A stretch of DNA of 64,000 bases from contig NZ_JHQL01000001.1 in the NCBI RefSeq assembly GCF_000712975.1, forward strand, positions 124,001 through 188,000. Reading direction: 5' to 3'. This document shows positions 19,267 through 27,890 of this stretch, piece after piece; the first letter of the stretch is position 1, and every line of letters starts with the position of its first letter. The notes beneath the pieces are model-generated. The model searched no databases. It saw only the letters and a list, made by a program, of their open reading frames with translations, and was not told the origin of the DNA. The translations under genes and the position numbers were made by a program. This DNA comes from Vreelandella neptunia (GTDB lineage: Bacteria > Pseudomonadota > Gammaproteobacteria > Pseudomonadales > Halomonadaceae).

Positions 19267-20039
19267 AAGATGCGCTGTTCGGCCTGGTGCTCGCGCTGCA
19301 GTTTCTAACCCGCATTCCACTTCCTGTTGCCTGCCCATGGACACCCGCCACTCGGCGTTGGGCAATCCGTGCCTATCCGTTGGTGGGGTTGTTAATTGGC
19401 AGCGTGCTGGTGTTAAACGCGCTGCTATTAAATTTCATAGGGGCACCAACGCCAATAACGGCGTTGCTACTGCTTAGTTTATGGGTCGCGCTTTCAGGGG
19501 GGTTACATCTCGATGGTGTGATGGATCTTGCCGACGCGTTAGGCAGTAACCAACCTCTTGAGCGGCGTTGGGAAATCATGAAAGACGCTCAGATAGGTAG
19601 TTTCGGCATCCTGGCACTGCTGTTTCTGATGGCTTGGAAGGGCGTATTACTGTGGGCACTGCTGGCGTATCAGGCGCCGCTGTGGTGGCTGTTGGCAGTG
19701 CCTGCATTAGGTAGATTTGCAGGGGTTGCACTGCTGGTTCTTACCCCCTGTGCCCAATCGAAGGGGCTTGCATGGAGTTGGCAGCAGTCGCTTAGCCCCC
19801 GTGATGTGGGTTATGCCTTGCTGCCTTTGTTGCTGCTTGTCGTGGTGTTCCCTGGTTTGATTGCCTGGGGGTTGGTCATTGTGGTGTGGGTAGCATTTGC
19901 CAGAAAGGCACTGCTGCGTCTATTTAACGGCATCAATGGCGACATGGTAGGTGCCACCATTGAAGGAGGAGAGCTTTGGCTACTAGTCTTAATGTGGAGT
20001 TGGTGGCAGTTCGCCACGGTATCACCGCCTGGAATTTAG
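19263..20039 (+). CDS. cobS: Adenosylcobinamide-GDP ribazoletransferase (cobalamin synthase)
   Basis: Integral membrane enzyme joining alpha-ribazole to adenosylcobinamide-GDP. About 258 residues, mostly hydrophobic. Family motifs are LQFLTRIPLPV near the start, the Asp-rich GGLHLDGVMDLADALGSN near residue 80, and MKDAQIGSFGILAL. The ATG at 19263 overlaps the cobU stop as ATGA; a GTG three codons upstream is also possible. The final 64 bp overlap cobC. Confidence 0.94.
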   Translation: MKDALFGLVLALQFLTRIPLPVACPWTPATRRWAIRAYPLVGLLIGSVLVLNALLLNFIGAPTPITALLLLSLWVALSGGLHLDGVMDLADALGSNQPLERRWEIMKDAQIGSFGILALLFLMAWKGVLLWALLAYQAPLWWLLAVPALGRFAGVALLVLTPCAQSKGLAWSWQQSLSPRDVGYALLPLLLLVVVFPGLIAWGLVIVVWVAFARKALLRLFNGINGDMVGATIEGGELWLLVLMWSWWQFATVSPPGI

Positions 20040-20629
20040 AGCGCCGCTACCAAGGGCAGCGCGATATTCCGCTGCTGTTTCCTGACGCGGAAGCGGGGCT
20101 GCTGGCATTGCGAGACGCATTGACAGAAGAGTGCTTTGACGCTGTTTATTCAAGCGATTTAACCCGTTGCCAGCAAACCCTAGCGTGGTCGCAGGCGGCA
20201 AAGCCGGACGTCCCGCTGTATTTGGAGCCACGGCTACGGGAGCTGGATTTTGGGGAGTACGAAGGCAAGGTCTACGATGAGCTAAAAGCGTTACCCCATT
20301 ATCGCGCTTGGATTGACAGCGTGGGGGAGCTGCAAATTCCAGGCGGTGAATCGTCTGGCCAGCTACGTGACCGGTTAGATGCTTGGCTTGAACAGGTGGC
20401 TGCGCATGCCCGCGAGCACCATTATCAAAAAGTGCTGGTGGTTACCCACGGCGGGGTAATACGCGAGTTGCGGCGTCGCTTTGAAACCATTGGCTTTTGG
20501 GAAGGTATCGTGCAACAAGCGCAGGGGCGGCGTTGGCAACTGACGTATCTAAATCGTGAAGAGGGTAAAGGAGAGTGGCAATGCAGCTGTTCATCGGCGG
20601 TGCCTGTGCAGGTAAGCGCGACGTTGTAA
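19976..20629 (+). CDS. cobC: Alpha-ribazole phosphatase (histidine phosphatase family), TTG start
   Basis: Probably dephosphorylates alpha-ribazole 5'-phosphate or the final cobalamin phosphate. The 217-residue protein has the phosphoglycerate-mutase fold: AVRHGITAWN with the catalytic RHG, AVYSSDLTRCQQTL, LRELDFGEYEG, and VVTHGGVIREL with the second His. I place the start at TTG 19976 because an excellent AGGAGGA lies six bases upstream and no ATG gives the RHG motif. It overlaps cobS by 64 bp. A general phosphatase role is possible, but the operon position argues for CobC. Confidence 0.88.
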   Translation: MATSLNVELVAVRHGITAWNLERRYQGQRDIPLLFPDAEAGLLALRDALTEECFDAVYSSDLTRCQQTLAWSQAAKPDVPLYLEPRLRELDFGEYEGKVYDELKALPHYRAWIDSVGELQIPGGESSGQLRDRLDAWLEQVAAHAREHHYQKVLVVTHGGVIRELRRRFETIGFWEGIVQQAQGRRWQLTYLNREEGKGEWQCSCSSAVPVQVSATL

Positions 20630-21012
20630 ACGCACGCTTTCCCAGCGCTGTTTGGAGGCGGCTTTCCCCAGGGCAACGTTTACACGAAGTGAGTCACATT
20701 ATGCAGCCCAATGTGCCGCTCGTGCTTCACGGCGTGTTTGAGTGGTTAGCGGCAGTGCTAAGCTCGGATATAAGCAGCGATGCGTCGCGCGATCAGTGGC
20801 GGCAAGACCTTGCAAATTTGGACGCTGCAGCACACACCCACGGCGTGACGCTGGTGCTAATCATGAACGAGTTAGGGCGGGGTATTGTTCCCATGGCCCG
20901 AGACCAGCGTCGCCTGCGCGATTTAAGCGGCTGGTTTAGCCAAGATGCCGCCGCCCAATCCGAGCAGGTCTGGCATGTACGGCATGGGTTGGTGCAGGCG
21001 CTTAAACCCTAG
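20581..21012 (+). CDS. CobU-like protein with degenerate P-loop
   Basis: A 143-residue paralogue of CobU. The N-terminus reads GGACAGKRD where CobU has GGARSGKS, so the Ser/Thr needed for Mg-ATP is replaced by Arg. The C-terminal half, NELGRGIVPMARDQRRLRDLSGWFSQ, is close to the classic CobU NEVGxGIVP segment. The region that should hold the guanylylated His is shortened. AAGGAG precedes the ATG, and the gene overlaps cobC by 49 bp, so it is cotranscribed. Catalysis of the kinase step looks unlikely; a regulatory or partner role with CobU is conceivable. Similarity is visible by eye; function is unknown. Confidence 0.75.
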   Translation: MQLFIGGACAGKRDVVNARFPSAVWRRLSPGQRLHEVSHIMQPNVPLVLHGVFEWLAAVLSSDISSDASRDQWRQDLANLDAAAHTHGVTLVLIMNELGRGIVPMARDQRRLRDLSGWFSQDAAAQSEQVWHVRHGLVQALKP

Positions 21013-21059
21013 TCGGTTAAATTGACCAACCCCCAACAAATTGCTAGTTTACGCGCACT

Positions 21060-21258
21060 CTCAGGTGCTGGTGGCCATTATCGCCATCAGTTAAACGGGA
21101 AGTTGGTGAACGCTTGCGTGAATCCAACGCTGCCCCCGCAACGGTGATCGAGATAAGAACGGCTAAAGACGCCACTGTGCTAACGCATGGGAAGGTGGTC
21201 GTTCGGAAAGGATAGGTGCTGTTATCCGCCTTTCGCTCGTCAGCCCGGAGACCGGCCT
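21060..21258 (+). ncRNA. Cobalamin riboswitch (AdoCbl aptamer)
   Basis: The leader of btuB contains the hallmark GCTGCCCCCGCAACGGT core near 21130 and a B12 box, AGCCCGGAGACCGGCC, at 21242-21257. An upstream AGGTGCTGGTGG segment and paired arms lie between them, as in Rfam RF00174. The following 160 bp hold two small hairpins (TGGTTC/GAACCA at 21267-21282 and GAAGCGC/GCGCTTTC at 21292-21311) that may serve as expression platform. It would repress the btuBFCD uptake block and possibly cobB-ytoQ-cobO when adenosylcobalamin is plentiful. Confidence 0.93.
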
Positions 21259-21418
21259 AAGAGACATGGTTCTAAAGAACCACACTATACCGAAGCGCGG
21301 AGGGCGCTTTCAGGGTAATACTAGTAGCTGTCAGGTTGCTGATACTTCCCTTGGACTCCCTCTGCCCGGTCAAAAAAACACGCTGTGCGGGTGAGCACAG
21401 TGAGCAAGGGATTTCTCC

Positions 21419-23221
21419 ATGTCTTATCGTTTTCATTCCACCGTCACGCTGGCGGCGTTTGCGATGGCTGCACTACCGTTGGCCGTTCAAGCCCAGTCGA
21501 ATGCCCAGCCTGCGACAAATACGTTAAACCCTGTGGTGGTTACCGCCGCGCTTGCGCCGCGCACTGCCAACGAAAGCTTATCTTCGGTAACCGTGCTGGA
21601 CGAAGCTACGTTACGCCGCCAAGATCCGGTCAGTATTACCGACCTGTTTCGCGGCCAGCCTGGGGTGGATGTTTCTACCAACGGCAGCTTCGGTAAAAAC
21701 AGCAGCGTGTTTATTCGTGGCAGCGGTAGCAGCCAAAATGTACTGCTGATTGACGGTATTCGTCTGCGTTCCGCCACCAGCGGTGGGGCTGCCTGGCAAT
21801 ACCTGGAGCCGCGCATGTTTGACCGCGCCGAAATTGTGCGCGGCCCGCGCGGTAGCTTATACGGGGCCGATGCGATTGGCGGCGTTATTCAGCTGTTTAC
21901 CCCTCAAGGCGAAGAAGAAGGCCCACAACCGCGGGTTTCTTTTGGCGGTGGCTCGTTTAACACCCAGCGCCTGAGTGCCGGTATTAGCGGCAAAGAAGGG
22001 GGTACCCGCTACAGCTTTGCAGGTAGCCACTTCACCACCGATGGCCAGCCGGTTCGGCGTGACGGAGACGATAAGGGCTATGACAACACCACGGCCCTAG
22101 CACGGGTTTCCCATACCTTTGCAAGCGGTGCAGAAGCAGGCGTGCTGGCGCTTCGTGCCCGTGGCCATAACGAATACGATGGTGGCGAAAACGACTTCGT
22201 GCAGCAGGTGGCAGGGGTCTACGGTGAACTGCCGATGACCGATAACTGGCGCAGCCGCTTAACCCTCAGCGAATCCCGTGATGAAAGCGATAACTTCGCT
22301 GACTTTGGTGACTCTGTGTTCAACACCAAGGTGAGCACCGCGCGCTGGGAAAATACCTTTACAGCGGGCGCCCACGAGCTAATTGCTGGCGCTGAGTACA
22401 GCGAAGATCGAGTCAATAGCACTACGGCGTATGATGAAACCAGCCGAAGCAACGCGGCGGTCTTTACTCAGGCGCTGCTCGATTTTTCACCGTTTACCCT
22501 GCAAGCCAGCTTGCGCTTTGATGACAATGAATCTTACGGTGAAGAAGTCACTGGTAGCGTAGGCGTGGGCTATGACGTAGACAGCCATCACACCTTACGT
22601 GCCAACTACGGTACGGCCTTTAACGCACCCACTTACAATCAGCTCTATTTCCCTGGCTTCGGTAATCCCGACTTGGAGTCTGAAACGTCAGAAAGTATTG
22701 AAGTGGGTGTACGTGGACAGTATGCCCAATGGTTCTGGGATGCCGCGCTTTATCAAACCGATATCGACAACTTGATTACTGGCCAAGGTCTGCTGTTTAA
22801 CGTGCCGGAAACCCGCATTCGTGGGGCAGAGTTAGCGGCTGGCGTTGAACTCGACGATTGGACACTGGCTGCCGCACTCACGTACACCGACCCTGAAAAC
22901 CGCCTGACAGGTAAGCGCCTGCAAAACCGCGCCTCGCAAAGCCTTCGCTTAGACGTAGACCGTGAGCTTGGTGACTGGTCGGTGGGTGGGTCTTGGATTG
23001 CTCAAAACCACCGTTACCGTGATGCGCAGAACCAAGACCGCCTAAGCGGTTACGGGCTGGTGAACCTGCGTGCGGGCTGGCAGTTTGCCCCGCTGTGGAG
23101 TGCGCGGGTAACGTTGGAAAACGCCTTGGATCAAGATTACATTACAACACGCTCTTTTGATGGTGCCGACTACATTAATGCAGGCCGTGCAGGGTTCTTG
23201 AGTGTTCACTTTGGCCAATAA
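21419..23221 (+). CDS. btuB: TonB-dependent vitamin B12 outer-membrane receptor BtuB
   Basis: Outer-membrane beta-barrel importing cobalamin and cobinamide with TonB energy. The 600-residue precursor has a signal peptide ending near QAQS (about residue 25), a TonB-box-like NPVVVTAAL near 40, a plug domain with FRGQPGVDV, FIRGSGSSQNVLLIDGIRL and IVRGPRGSLYGADAIGGVI, and a barrel ending in Phe-Gly-Gln. AAGGG precedes the ATG. The cobalamin riboswitch directly upstream makes the substrate assignment strong. Confidence 0.94.
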   Translation: MSYRFHSTVTLAAFAMAALPLAVQAQSNAQPATNTLNPVVVTAALAPRTANESLSSVTVLDEATLRRQDPVSITDLFRGQPGVDVSTNGSFGKNSSVFIRGSGSSQNVLLIDGIRLRSATSGGAAWQYLEPRMFDRAEIVRGPRGSLYGADAIGGVIQLFTPQGEEEGPQPRVSFGGGSFNTQRLSAGISGKEGGTRYSFAGSHFTTDGQPVRRDGDDKGYDNTTALARVSHTFASGAEAGVLALRARGHNEYDGGENDFVQQVAGVYGELPMTDNWRSRLTLSESRDESDNFADFGDSVFNTKVSTARWENTFTAGAHELIAGAEYSEDRVNSTTAYDETSRSNAAVFTQALLDFSPFTLQASLRFDDNESYGEEVTGSVGVGYDVDSHHTLRANYGTAFNAPTYNQLYFPGFGNPDLESETSESIEVGVRGQYAQWFWDAALYQTDIDNLITGQGLLFNVPETRIRGAELAAGVELDDWTLAAALTYTDPENRLTGKRLQNRASQSLRLDVDRELGDWSVGGSWIAQNHRYRDAQNQDRLSGYGLVNLRAGWQFAPLWSARVTLENALDQDYITTRSFDGADYINAGRAGFLSVHFGQ

Positions 23222-23237
23222 AAAAGCGAATCAGAGT

Positions 23238-24227
23238 ATGTCTAAACAGTGCGGGGCTATTGGCCCCGCACTGCCATTAAAGCGATTTTTATTTAATCGT
23301 TGCCTACAGACTCTATTCACACTACCCCTGTTAACACTCGGTGGTGTGGTTTCAAGCGCCGTAGTGGCAGATGACCACAGCCGCTGCGTGGTAGATGACC
23401 GTGAGCGGGAGGTGTGTCTACACACTGAGGCTCGGCGCATTGCCACACTTTCCCCTGGGGCGACGGAGCTGACCTACGCTGCGGGTGCTGGGGAACAGGT
23501 CGTTGCTGTGGTGAGCTACAGTGATTATCCACCGGAGGCCAAACAAGTAGCTTCCGTTGGCAGCCACACGCGGATTGATTTAGAAGCGCTAGTGGGGCTG
23601 GCACCTGACTTAGTGATCGGTTGGGTAACCGGCAATCCGGCTGAGCAAATGGAAACCCTTGAAGCACTTGGCATGCCGGTGTTCTACATTGAACCGCGTA
23701 CGGTTGATGATGTCGCTGATACTATTGAGCGGTTGGCACGCCTAGCGGGAACGGAGCTCGCAGGCCAGCAAGTGGCTGATAGTTTCAGACAGGGTATGGC
23801 GGAGTTGGCGGCGCGCTATAGTGATCGAGAGCCCGTACGCACGTTTTATCAAGTGTGGGATCAACCGCTGATGAGCGTGAACGATGAACACCTGATTGGC
23901 CAAGTGGTACAGCTTTGCAGCGGTGAAAATGTGTTTGGCGATCAGCTACGCCTAGTACCAAGGCTGGATGACGAAGCCGTATTGGCGGCTAATCCTGAAG
24001 CGATTATTGCTGGTGGTATGGGGGAAGAGAACCGCCACTGGCTGACCCACTGGGAACAATACCCACATCTTTCCGCCGTGGCGGATGATAGCCTCTATTT
24101 TGTGCCGCCTTCGCTGATTCAACGGCCCACGCCACGTCTGTTAGACGGCGCTCAGTTGCTGTGCGAAAAACTTGAGCAAACCCGTCAAAAACGCGTTGAG
24201 GCGGCTTCTATGGACAAGGACTCTTAA
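23238..24227 (+). CDS. btuF: Periplasmic cobalamin-binding protein BtuF
   Basis: Delivers corrinoids to BtuCD. It is a class III substrate-binding protein of about 329 residues with a basic N-terminus and a hydrophobic signal segment near 25-45. Characteristic stretches are RIATLSPGATELTYAAGAGEQVVAV cut by SYSDYPPEA, then LVGLAPDLVIGW and FYQVWDQPLMSVN. The ATG at 23238 is chosen; an upstream GTG at 23202 would overlap btuB. The stop overlaps btuC (TAATG). Confidence 0.92.
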   Translation: MSKQCGAIGPALPLKRFLFNRCLQTLFTLPLLTLGGVVSSAVVADDHSRCVVDDREREVCLHTEARRIATLSPGATELTYAAGAGEQVVAVVSYSDYPPEAKQVASVGSHTRIDLEALVGLAPDLVIGWVTGNPAEQMETLEALGMPVFYIEPRTVDDVADTIERLARLAGTELAGQQVADSFRQGMAELAARYSDREPVRTFYQVWDQPLMSVNDEHLIGQVVQLCSGENVFGDQLRLVPRLDDEAVLAANPEAIIAGGMGEENRHWLTHWEQYPHLSAVADDSLYFVPPSLIQRPTPRLLDGAQLLCEKLEQTRQKRVEAASMDKDS

Positions 24228-25198
24228 TGACAGCGCGCCTGTGGCAACCTCTTTGCCTGTTGGCATTGATTGCCATTACCGCCATGCTATTTTCCCTAGC
24301 GGTGGGCAGTGCTCAGCTTTCCGCTGCCCAGCTTTGGGCGGTGATGCAAGGGCAGGGTGATCCGTTGGCGCGTACTATGGTGATGGATTTACGCCTTCCC
24401 CGCGCGCTTTCGGCTTTTGCTGTCGGCGGTTTATTGGCAGTCGCTGGCGCTCTGATGCAAGTGCTGCTGCGCAATCCTCTTGCAGACCCTTATGTACTTG
24501 GGCTTTCCGGTGGCGCATCGATTGGCGCGTTGGCGGCCATGCTGGTAGGTGTGGGTGGGCTGCTAATTTCAGGCTCAGCGTTTTTCGGCGCATTGCTGTC
24601 CACGTTTCTAGTGTTTGGTTTGGCCCACGGCAGCGGCAGCTGGACGCCCTCACGTCTGTTGCTTACCGGCGTAGTCGTGGCGGCAGGCTGGGGTGCGGTG
24701 ATTACCCTAATGTTGGCGTTGAGCCCTGCCGAACGGCTGCCGGGCATGCTGTATTGGCTGATGGGCGATCTTTCCTACGCGCGTACTCCCTGGCCGCCGC
24801 TGCTGCTGTTATTACTCACCTGTATTGTCTTGATTCCGTTGGGACGTAGTTTAAATGTGCTGGCTAGAGGCCCACAGCAGGCAGCGGCACTGGGGGTTGC
24901 TGTTCGTCCGTTGGAGTGGGGAATTTATATCGCGGCGAGCCTGTTAACTGCAGCGGCTGTCACCACTGCGGGCAGCATTGGCTTTGTTGGCTTAGTGGTG
25001 CCGCATATGCTGCGCCTGTTGCTAGGCAACGATCAACGGCTGATATTGCCAGCTTGTGCCCTTGCCGGGGGCTCCTTACTCGTGTTGGCCGATACATTGG
25101 CCCGCACGATGATTGCCCCGGAGCAGTTGCCAGTGGGGGTGATTACCGCGCTATTGGGTGTGCCGACGTTCCTCTTTTTGCTTTACCGGAGCCGCTGA
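24227..25198 (+). CDS. btuC: Cobalamin ABC transporter permease BtuC
   Basis: Inner-membrane permease of the FecCD family, 323 residues with about ten helices. DLRLPRALSAFAVGGLLAVAGA and MQVLLRNPLADPYVLGLSGGASIGA are family signatures; the cytoplasmic coupling loop and GSIGFVGLVVPHMLRLLLGNDQR lie near the C-terminus. The start codon overlaps the btuF stop, and the stop overlaps btuD by one base. Assigned to corrinoids from the riboswitch and btuB/btuF neighbours; iron siderophore permeases are close relatives. Confidence 0.92.
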   Translation: MTARLWQPLCLLALIAITAMLFSLAVGSAQLSAAQLWAVMQGQGDPLARTMVMDLRLPRALSAFAVGGLLAVAGALMQVLLRNPLADPYVLGLSGGASIGALAAMLVGVGGLLISGSAFFGALLSTFLVFGLAHGSGSWTPSRLLLTGVVVAAGWGAVITLMLALSPAERLPGMLYWLMGDLSYARTPWPPLLLLLLTCIVLIPLGRSLNVLARGPQQAAALGVAVRPLEWGIYIAASLLTAAAVTTAGSIGFVGLVVPHMLRLLLGNDQRLILPACALAGGSLLVLADTLARTMIAPEQLPVGVITALLGVPTFLFLLYRSR

Positions 25199-25965
25199 TG
25201 AGCCGCCTGGTCACGCAAGACCTCATCATCAACGTGCCAGAAAGGCGCGATGGCACGGCGCTGAATATTGCCATCGAACCCGGCCAGATATGGGGCGTAT
25301 TAGGCCCTAACGGTGCGGGTAAAACCACGCTGCTGCACACCTTGGCGGGGTTGAACGCGCCGCGTTCCGGGCAAGTGTTGCTGGGGGGGCAGCCGCTTGA
25401 GACGCTGCGCAGGCGGCAAATTGCCCAACGCCTGGGGATGGTCTTTCAGGAACGCCTGGACGGCTTTCCCGCCACCGTATTGGAAACCGCGTTGATTGGC
25501 CGCCATCCCTATCTGTCGTTATGGCAAATGGAGGGGGCAGACGACTATGCCCGGGCTGAAGCAGCGCTTGAGCAACTGGACGTTGCCCACCTGCGCGACC
25601 GGCTGGTGAGCACGCTTTCCGGTGGCGAAAGGCAACGTGTTGCGGTGGCCACGGTACTGACTCAAGCCCCCAGTATTTGGCTGGCCGACGAACCGACCAA
25701 TCATCTGGACCTGCATCACCAAAGTGCGGTGATGGCGCTGATGGCTCAGCAAGCAGCCCAAGGCAGTGCGGTGATGATGTGCCTTCACGATTTAAATCTA
25801 GCGGCCCGTTGGTGCGACTACATTTTGCTGCTTTACCCAAGCGGTGAGGCCTGCTGGGGGCCGCGAGACACCATGCTGGTGCCCAGCGCGTTAGAGCGGC
25901 TTTATCAGCAGCGCTTGGCAACGGTGCAAGTTAACGGCGCGCCAGTATTTGTACCCATCCAGTAA
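25198..25965 (+). CDS. btuD: Cobalamin ABC transporter ATPase BtuD
   Basis: ATPase that powers BtuC. 255 residues with Walker A GPNGAGKT at 36-43, Q-loop in MVFQERLDG, ABC signature STLSGGERQRVAVA, Walker B SIWLADEPTNHLDL and switch His in MMCLHDLNLAARW. The ATG at 25198 shares one base with the btuC stop; open sequence upstream in this frame is antisense-type noise inside btuC. It completes btuB-F-C-D. Confidence 0.94.
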   Translation: MSRLVTQDLIINVPERRDGTALNIAIEPGQIWGVLGPNGAGKTTLLHTLAGLNAPRSGQVLLGGQPLETLRRRQIAQRLGMVFQERLDGFPATVLETALIGRHPYLSLWQMEGADDYARAEAALEQLDVAHLRDRLVSTLSGGERQRVAVATVLTQAPSIWLADEPTNHLDLHHQSAVMALMAQQAAQGSAVMMCLHDLNLAARWCDYILLLYPSGEACWGPRDTMLVPSALERLYQQRLATVQVNGAPVFVPIQ

Positions 25966-26029
25966 TACCCAACATCACTATAAATTCCAAAGGCTTGTAT
26001 AAAAAAGCCTGTATTGAAGGGGAAGAGGC

Positions 26030-27343
26030 ATGTTGCAAGGTGAAGCCCACGCGGCGTTAATTAGCGCACCTGGTTCCGGCCAGGGAAAATCTATGGTGAC
26101 CGCAGCGTTAGCAAGATTACACCGTAATGCGGGGCGCACCGTGCGGGTCTTCAAGCATGGCCCAGATTATCTCGACCCAATGGTTCAGGAAGTGGCTTCG
26201 GGCCAGCCGGTGTACCAGCTCCACCCGTGGATGACTGGCGAAGATGAGTGCCGTTGGCGCTTGGCTCAAGCCGCTCAAGAGGCCGATGTAATTTTAGTCG
26301 AAGGCTCCATGGGGCTATTCGACGGCTCGCCTTCCAGTGCCGACTTAGCCATTTTGGCCGGTATTCCGGCGTTGCCGGTAATTGATGCCTGGGGGATGGC
26401 GCAAACCTTTGGTGCGGTCGCCCAGGGGCTTGCTAACTACCGTTCCGATCTTGCCATTCATGAAGTGATTGCCAACCGTGTTGGCAGCCCAGGCCATGGC
26501 AAGTTGCTGGCAGAAAGCATGCCAGAAGGCATTGCGCTGTTGGGTGCGATTCCCCGTCACGATGCCATGAAAATTCCCGACCGCCATTTAGGCTTACTAC
26601 AAGCCCATGAGCTAAGTGGCTTGGATGCCCAGCTAGACGCCGCCGCCAAGGTATTGGAAGAGGCTGGGTTGGGCCGACTGCCCAAAAAGGTAACGTTAAG
26701 CGCTGAGCCACCTACACCGGTTCCTGAGTATTTACGCGGTGTGCGCATTGCCATTGCCCGTGATGATGCCTTTGCCTTTATTTATCGCGCCAATGTGGAG
26801 TTGCTGCAAGCGATGGGCGCGGCGATTCACTTCTTCTCACCGCTCAATGACAGCGTGCTACCAGGATGCGATGCCCTGTGGTTACCCGGCGGTTATCCGG
26901 AACTACACGCAGCAATGCTTAGCGCGAATCAGCCAATGTGTGAGGCGATCACCACTCATCATCACCAAGGTAAACCTATTTTGGCAGAGTGTGGTGGGCT
27001 GATGAGCTGTGTCGAGCACCTAGTGGATGGTGACGGAAAGCGTCATACCATGCTGGGGCTATTGCCTGGTACTGCAAAAATGGCGGGCAAACTGACGGCG
27101 CTAGGCCTGCAAAGTTTACACGCTCAACAGGGTGAATTGCGGGGGCACACTTACCACCATTCGCTGTTGGAAACGTCACTTCAGCCGTTTGCTCGTACCC
27201 GCAAGTTGGCGGGCAGTGAAGCCGAGCCGATCTACCGTGATGGGGCGCTGATTGCGAGCTATTTCCATGGTTATTTCCCTTCGGCACCTAAGCTAGTGGC
27301 GAACATTTTTACCGGTCAGCCCCTGCAAATACTGGCGCAGTGA
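26030..27343 (+). CDS. cobB: Cobyrinic acid a,c-diamide synthase (CobB/CbiA)
   Basis: ATP- and glutamine-dependent amidation of the a and c side chains of cobyrinic acid. The 437-residue protein has an N-terminal dethiobiotin-synthetase-like domain (APGSGQGKSMVTAAL at about 13-27, VEGSMGLFDG) and a C-terminal class I glutamine amidotransferase domain with the nucleophile Cys in LAECGGLMS and His in YFHGYF near the end. GGGGAAGAGG precedes the ATG. Its substrate is an early corrin intermediate, yet no ring-building genes lie in the window. Confidence 0.92.
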   Translation: MLQGEAHAALISAPGSGQGKSMVTAALARLHRNAGRTVRVFKHGPDYLDPMVQEVASGQPVYQLHPWMTGEDECRWRLAQAAQEADVILVEGSMGLFDGSPSSADLAILAGIPALPVIDAWGMAQTFGAVAQGLANYRSDLAIHEVIANRVGSPGHGKLLAESMPEGIALLGAIPRHDAMKIPDRHLGLLQAHELSGLDAQLDAAAKVLEEAGLGRLPKKVTLSAEPPTPVPEYLRGVRIAIARDDAFAFIYRANVELLQAMGAAIHFFSPLNDSVLPGCDALWLPGGYPELHAAMLSANQPMCEAITTHHHQGKPILAECGGLMSCVEHLVDGDGKRHTMLGLLPGTAKMAGKLTALGLQSLHAQQGELRGHTYHHSLLETSLQPFARTRKLAGSEAEPIYRDGALIASYFHGYFPSAPKLVANIFTGQPLQILAQ

Positions 27344-27428
27344 TTTTTTTGGAATATTTTTCCATAAAGCCTATGTGGGCTATCATAGGGCGGTTAATAC
27401 CCTACACCAACGATTATCAGGAGCCGCT

Positions 27429-27869
27429 ATGAGCTTTTACGTTTATCTTTCCGGCGAGATTCACACCGACTGGCGTGAAGAAATTCAGCGAGGCGCCGAT
27501 GCCGCTGGATTAGACATTGTATTCACCGCCCCCGTTACCGACCACGACGCTTCTGATGCCGCAGGCGACCACCTAGGCAAACCGGACAACGGCTTCTGGC
27601 GCGACCACCAGTCTTCCAAGGTCAACGCCATTCGTACCCGTACCATGATCGAACAAGCGGATTTGGTCGTCGTGCGTTTCGGTGATAAGTACAAGCAGTG
27701 GAACGCCGCCTTTGATGCGGGCTATTGCGCCGCACTTGCCAAGCCCTACATCACGCTGCACAGCGAAGACATTGTTCACCCCCTGAAAGAAGTGGATGCC
27801 CAAGCCCAGGCCTGGTGCACAACGACGGATCAAGTGGTAGAAACGCTGCGCTACGTTCTAAAAGCTTAA
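27429..27869 (+). CDS. ytoQ: YtoQ-family protein
   Basis: A 146-residue cytoplasmic protein of the conserved YtoQ family, whose biochemical role is not established. FYVYLSGEIHTDWREEI at the start, TAPVTDHDASDAAGD, and DLVVVRFGDKYKQWNAAFDAGYC recall the nucleoside 2-deoxyribosyltransferase-like fold. CAGGAG precedes the ATG at 27429. It is inserted between cobB and cobO in the corrinoid operon. Its last ~120 bp recur as a fragment at 29.4 kb. Confidence 0.85.
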   Translation: MSFYVYLSGEIHTDWREEIQRGADAAGLDIVFTAPVTDHDASDAAGDHLGKPDNGFWRDHQSSKVNAIRTRTMIEQADLVVVRFGDKYKQWNAAFDAGYCAALAKPYITLHSEDIVHPLKEVDAQAQAWCTTTDQVVETLRYVLKA

Positions 27870-27890
27870 GCGTTAACTCAAGGAGCACCC

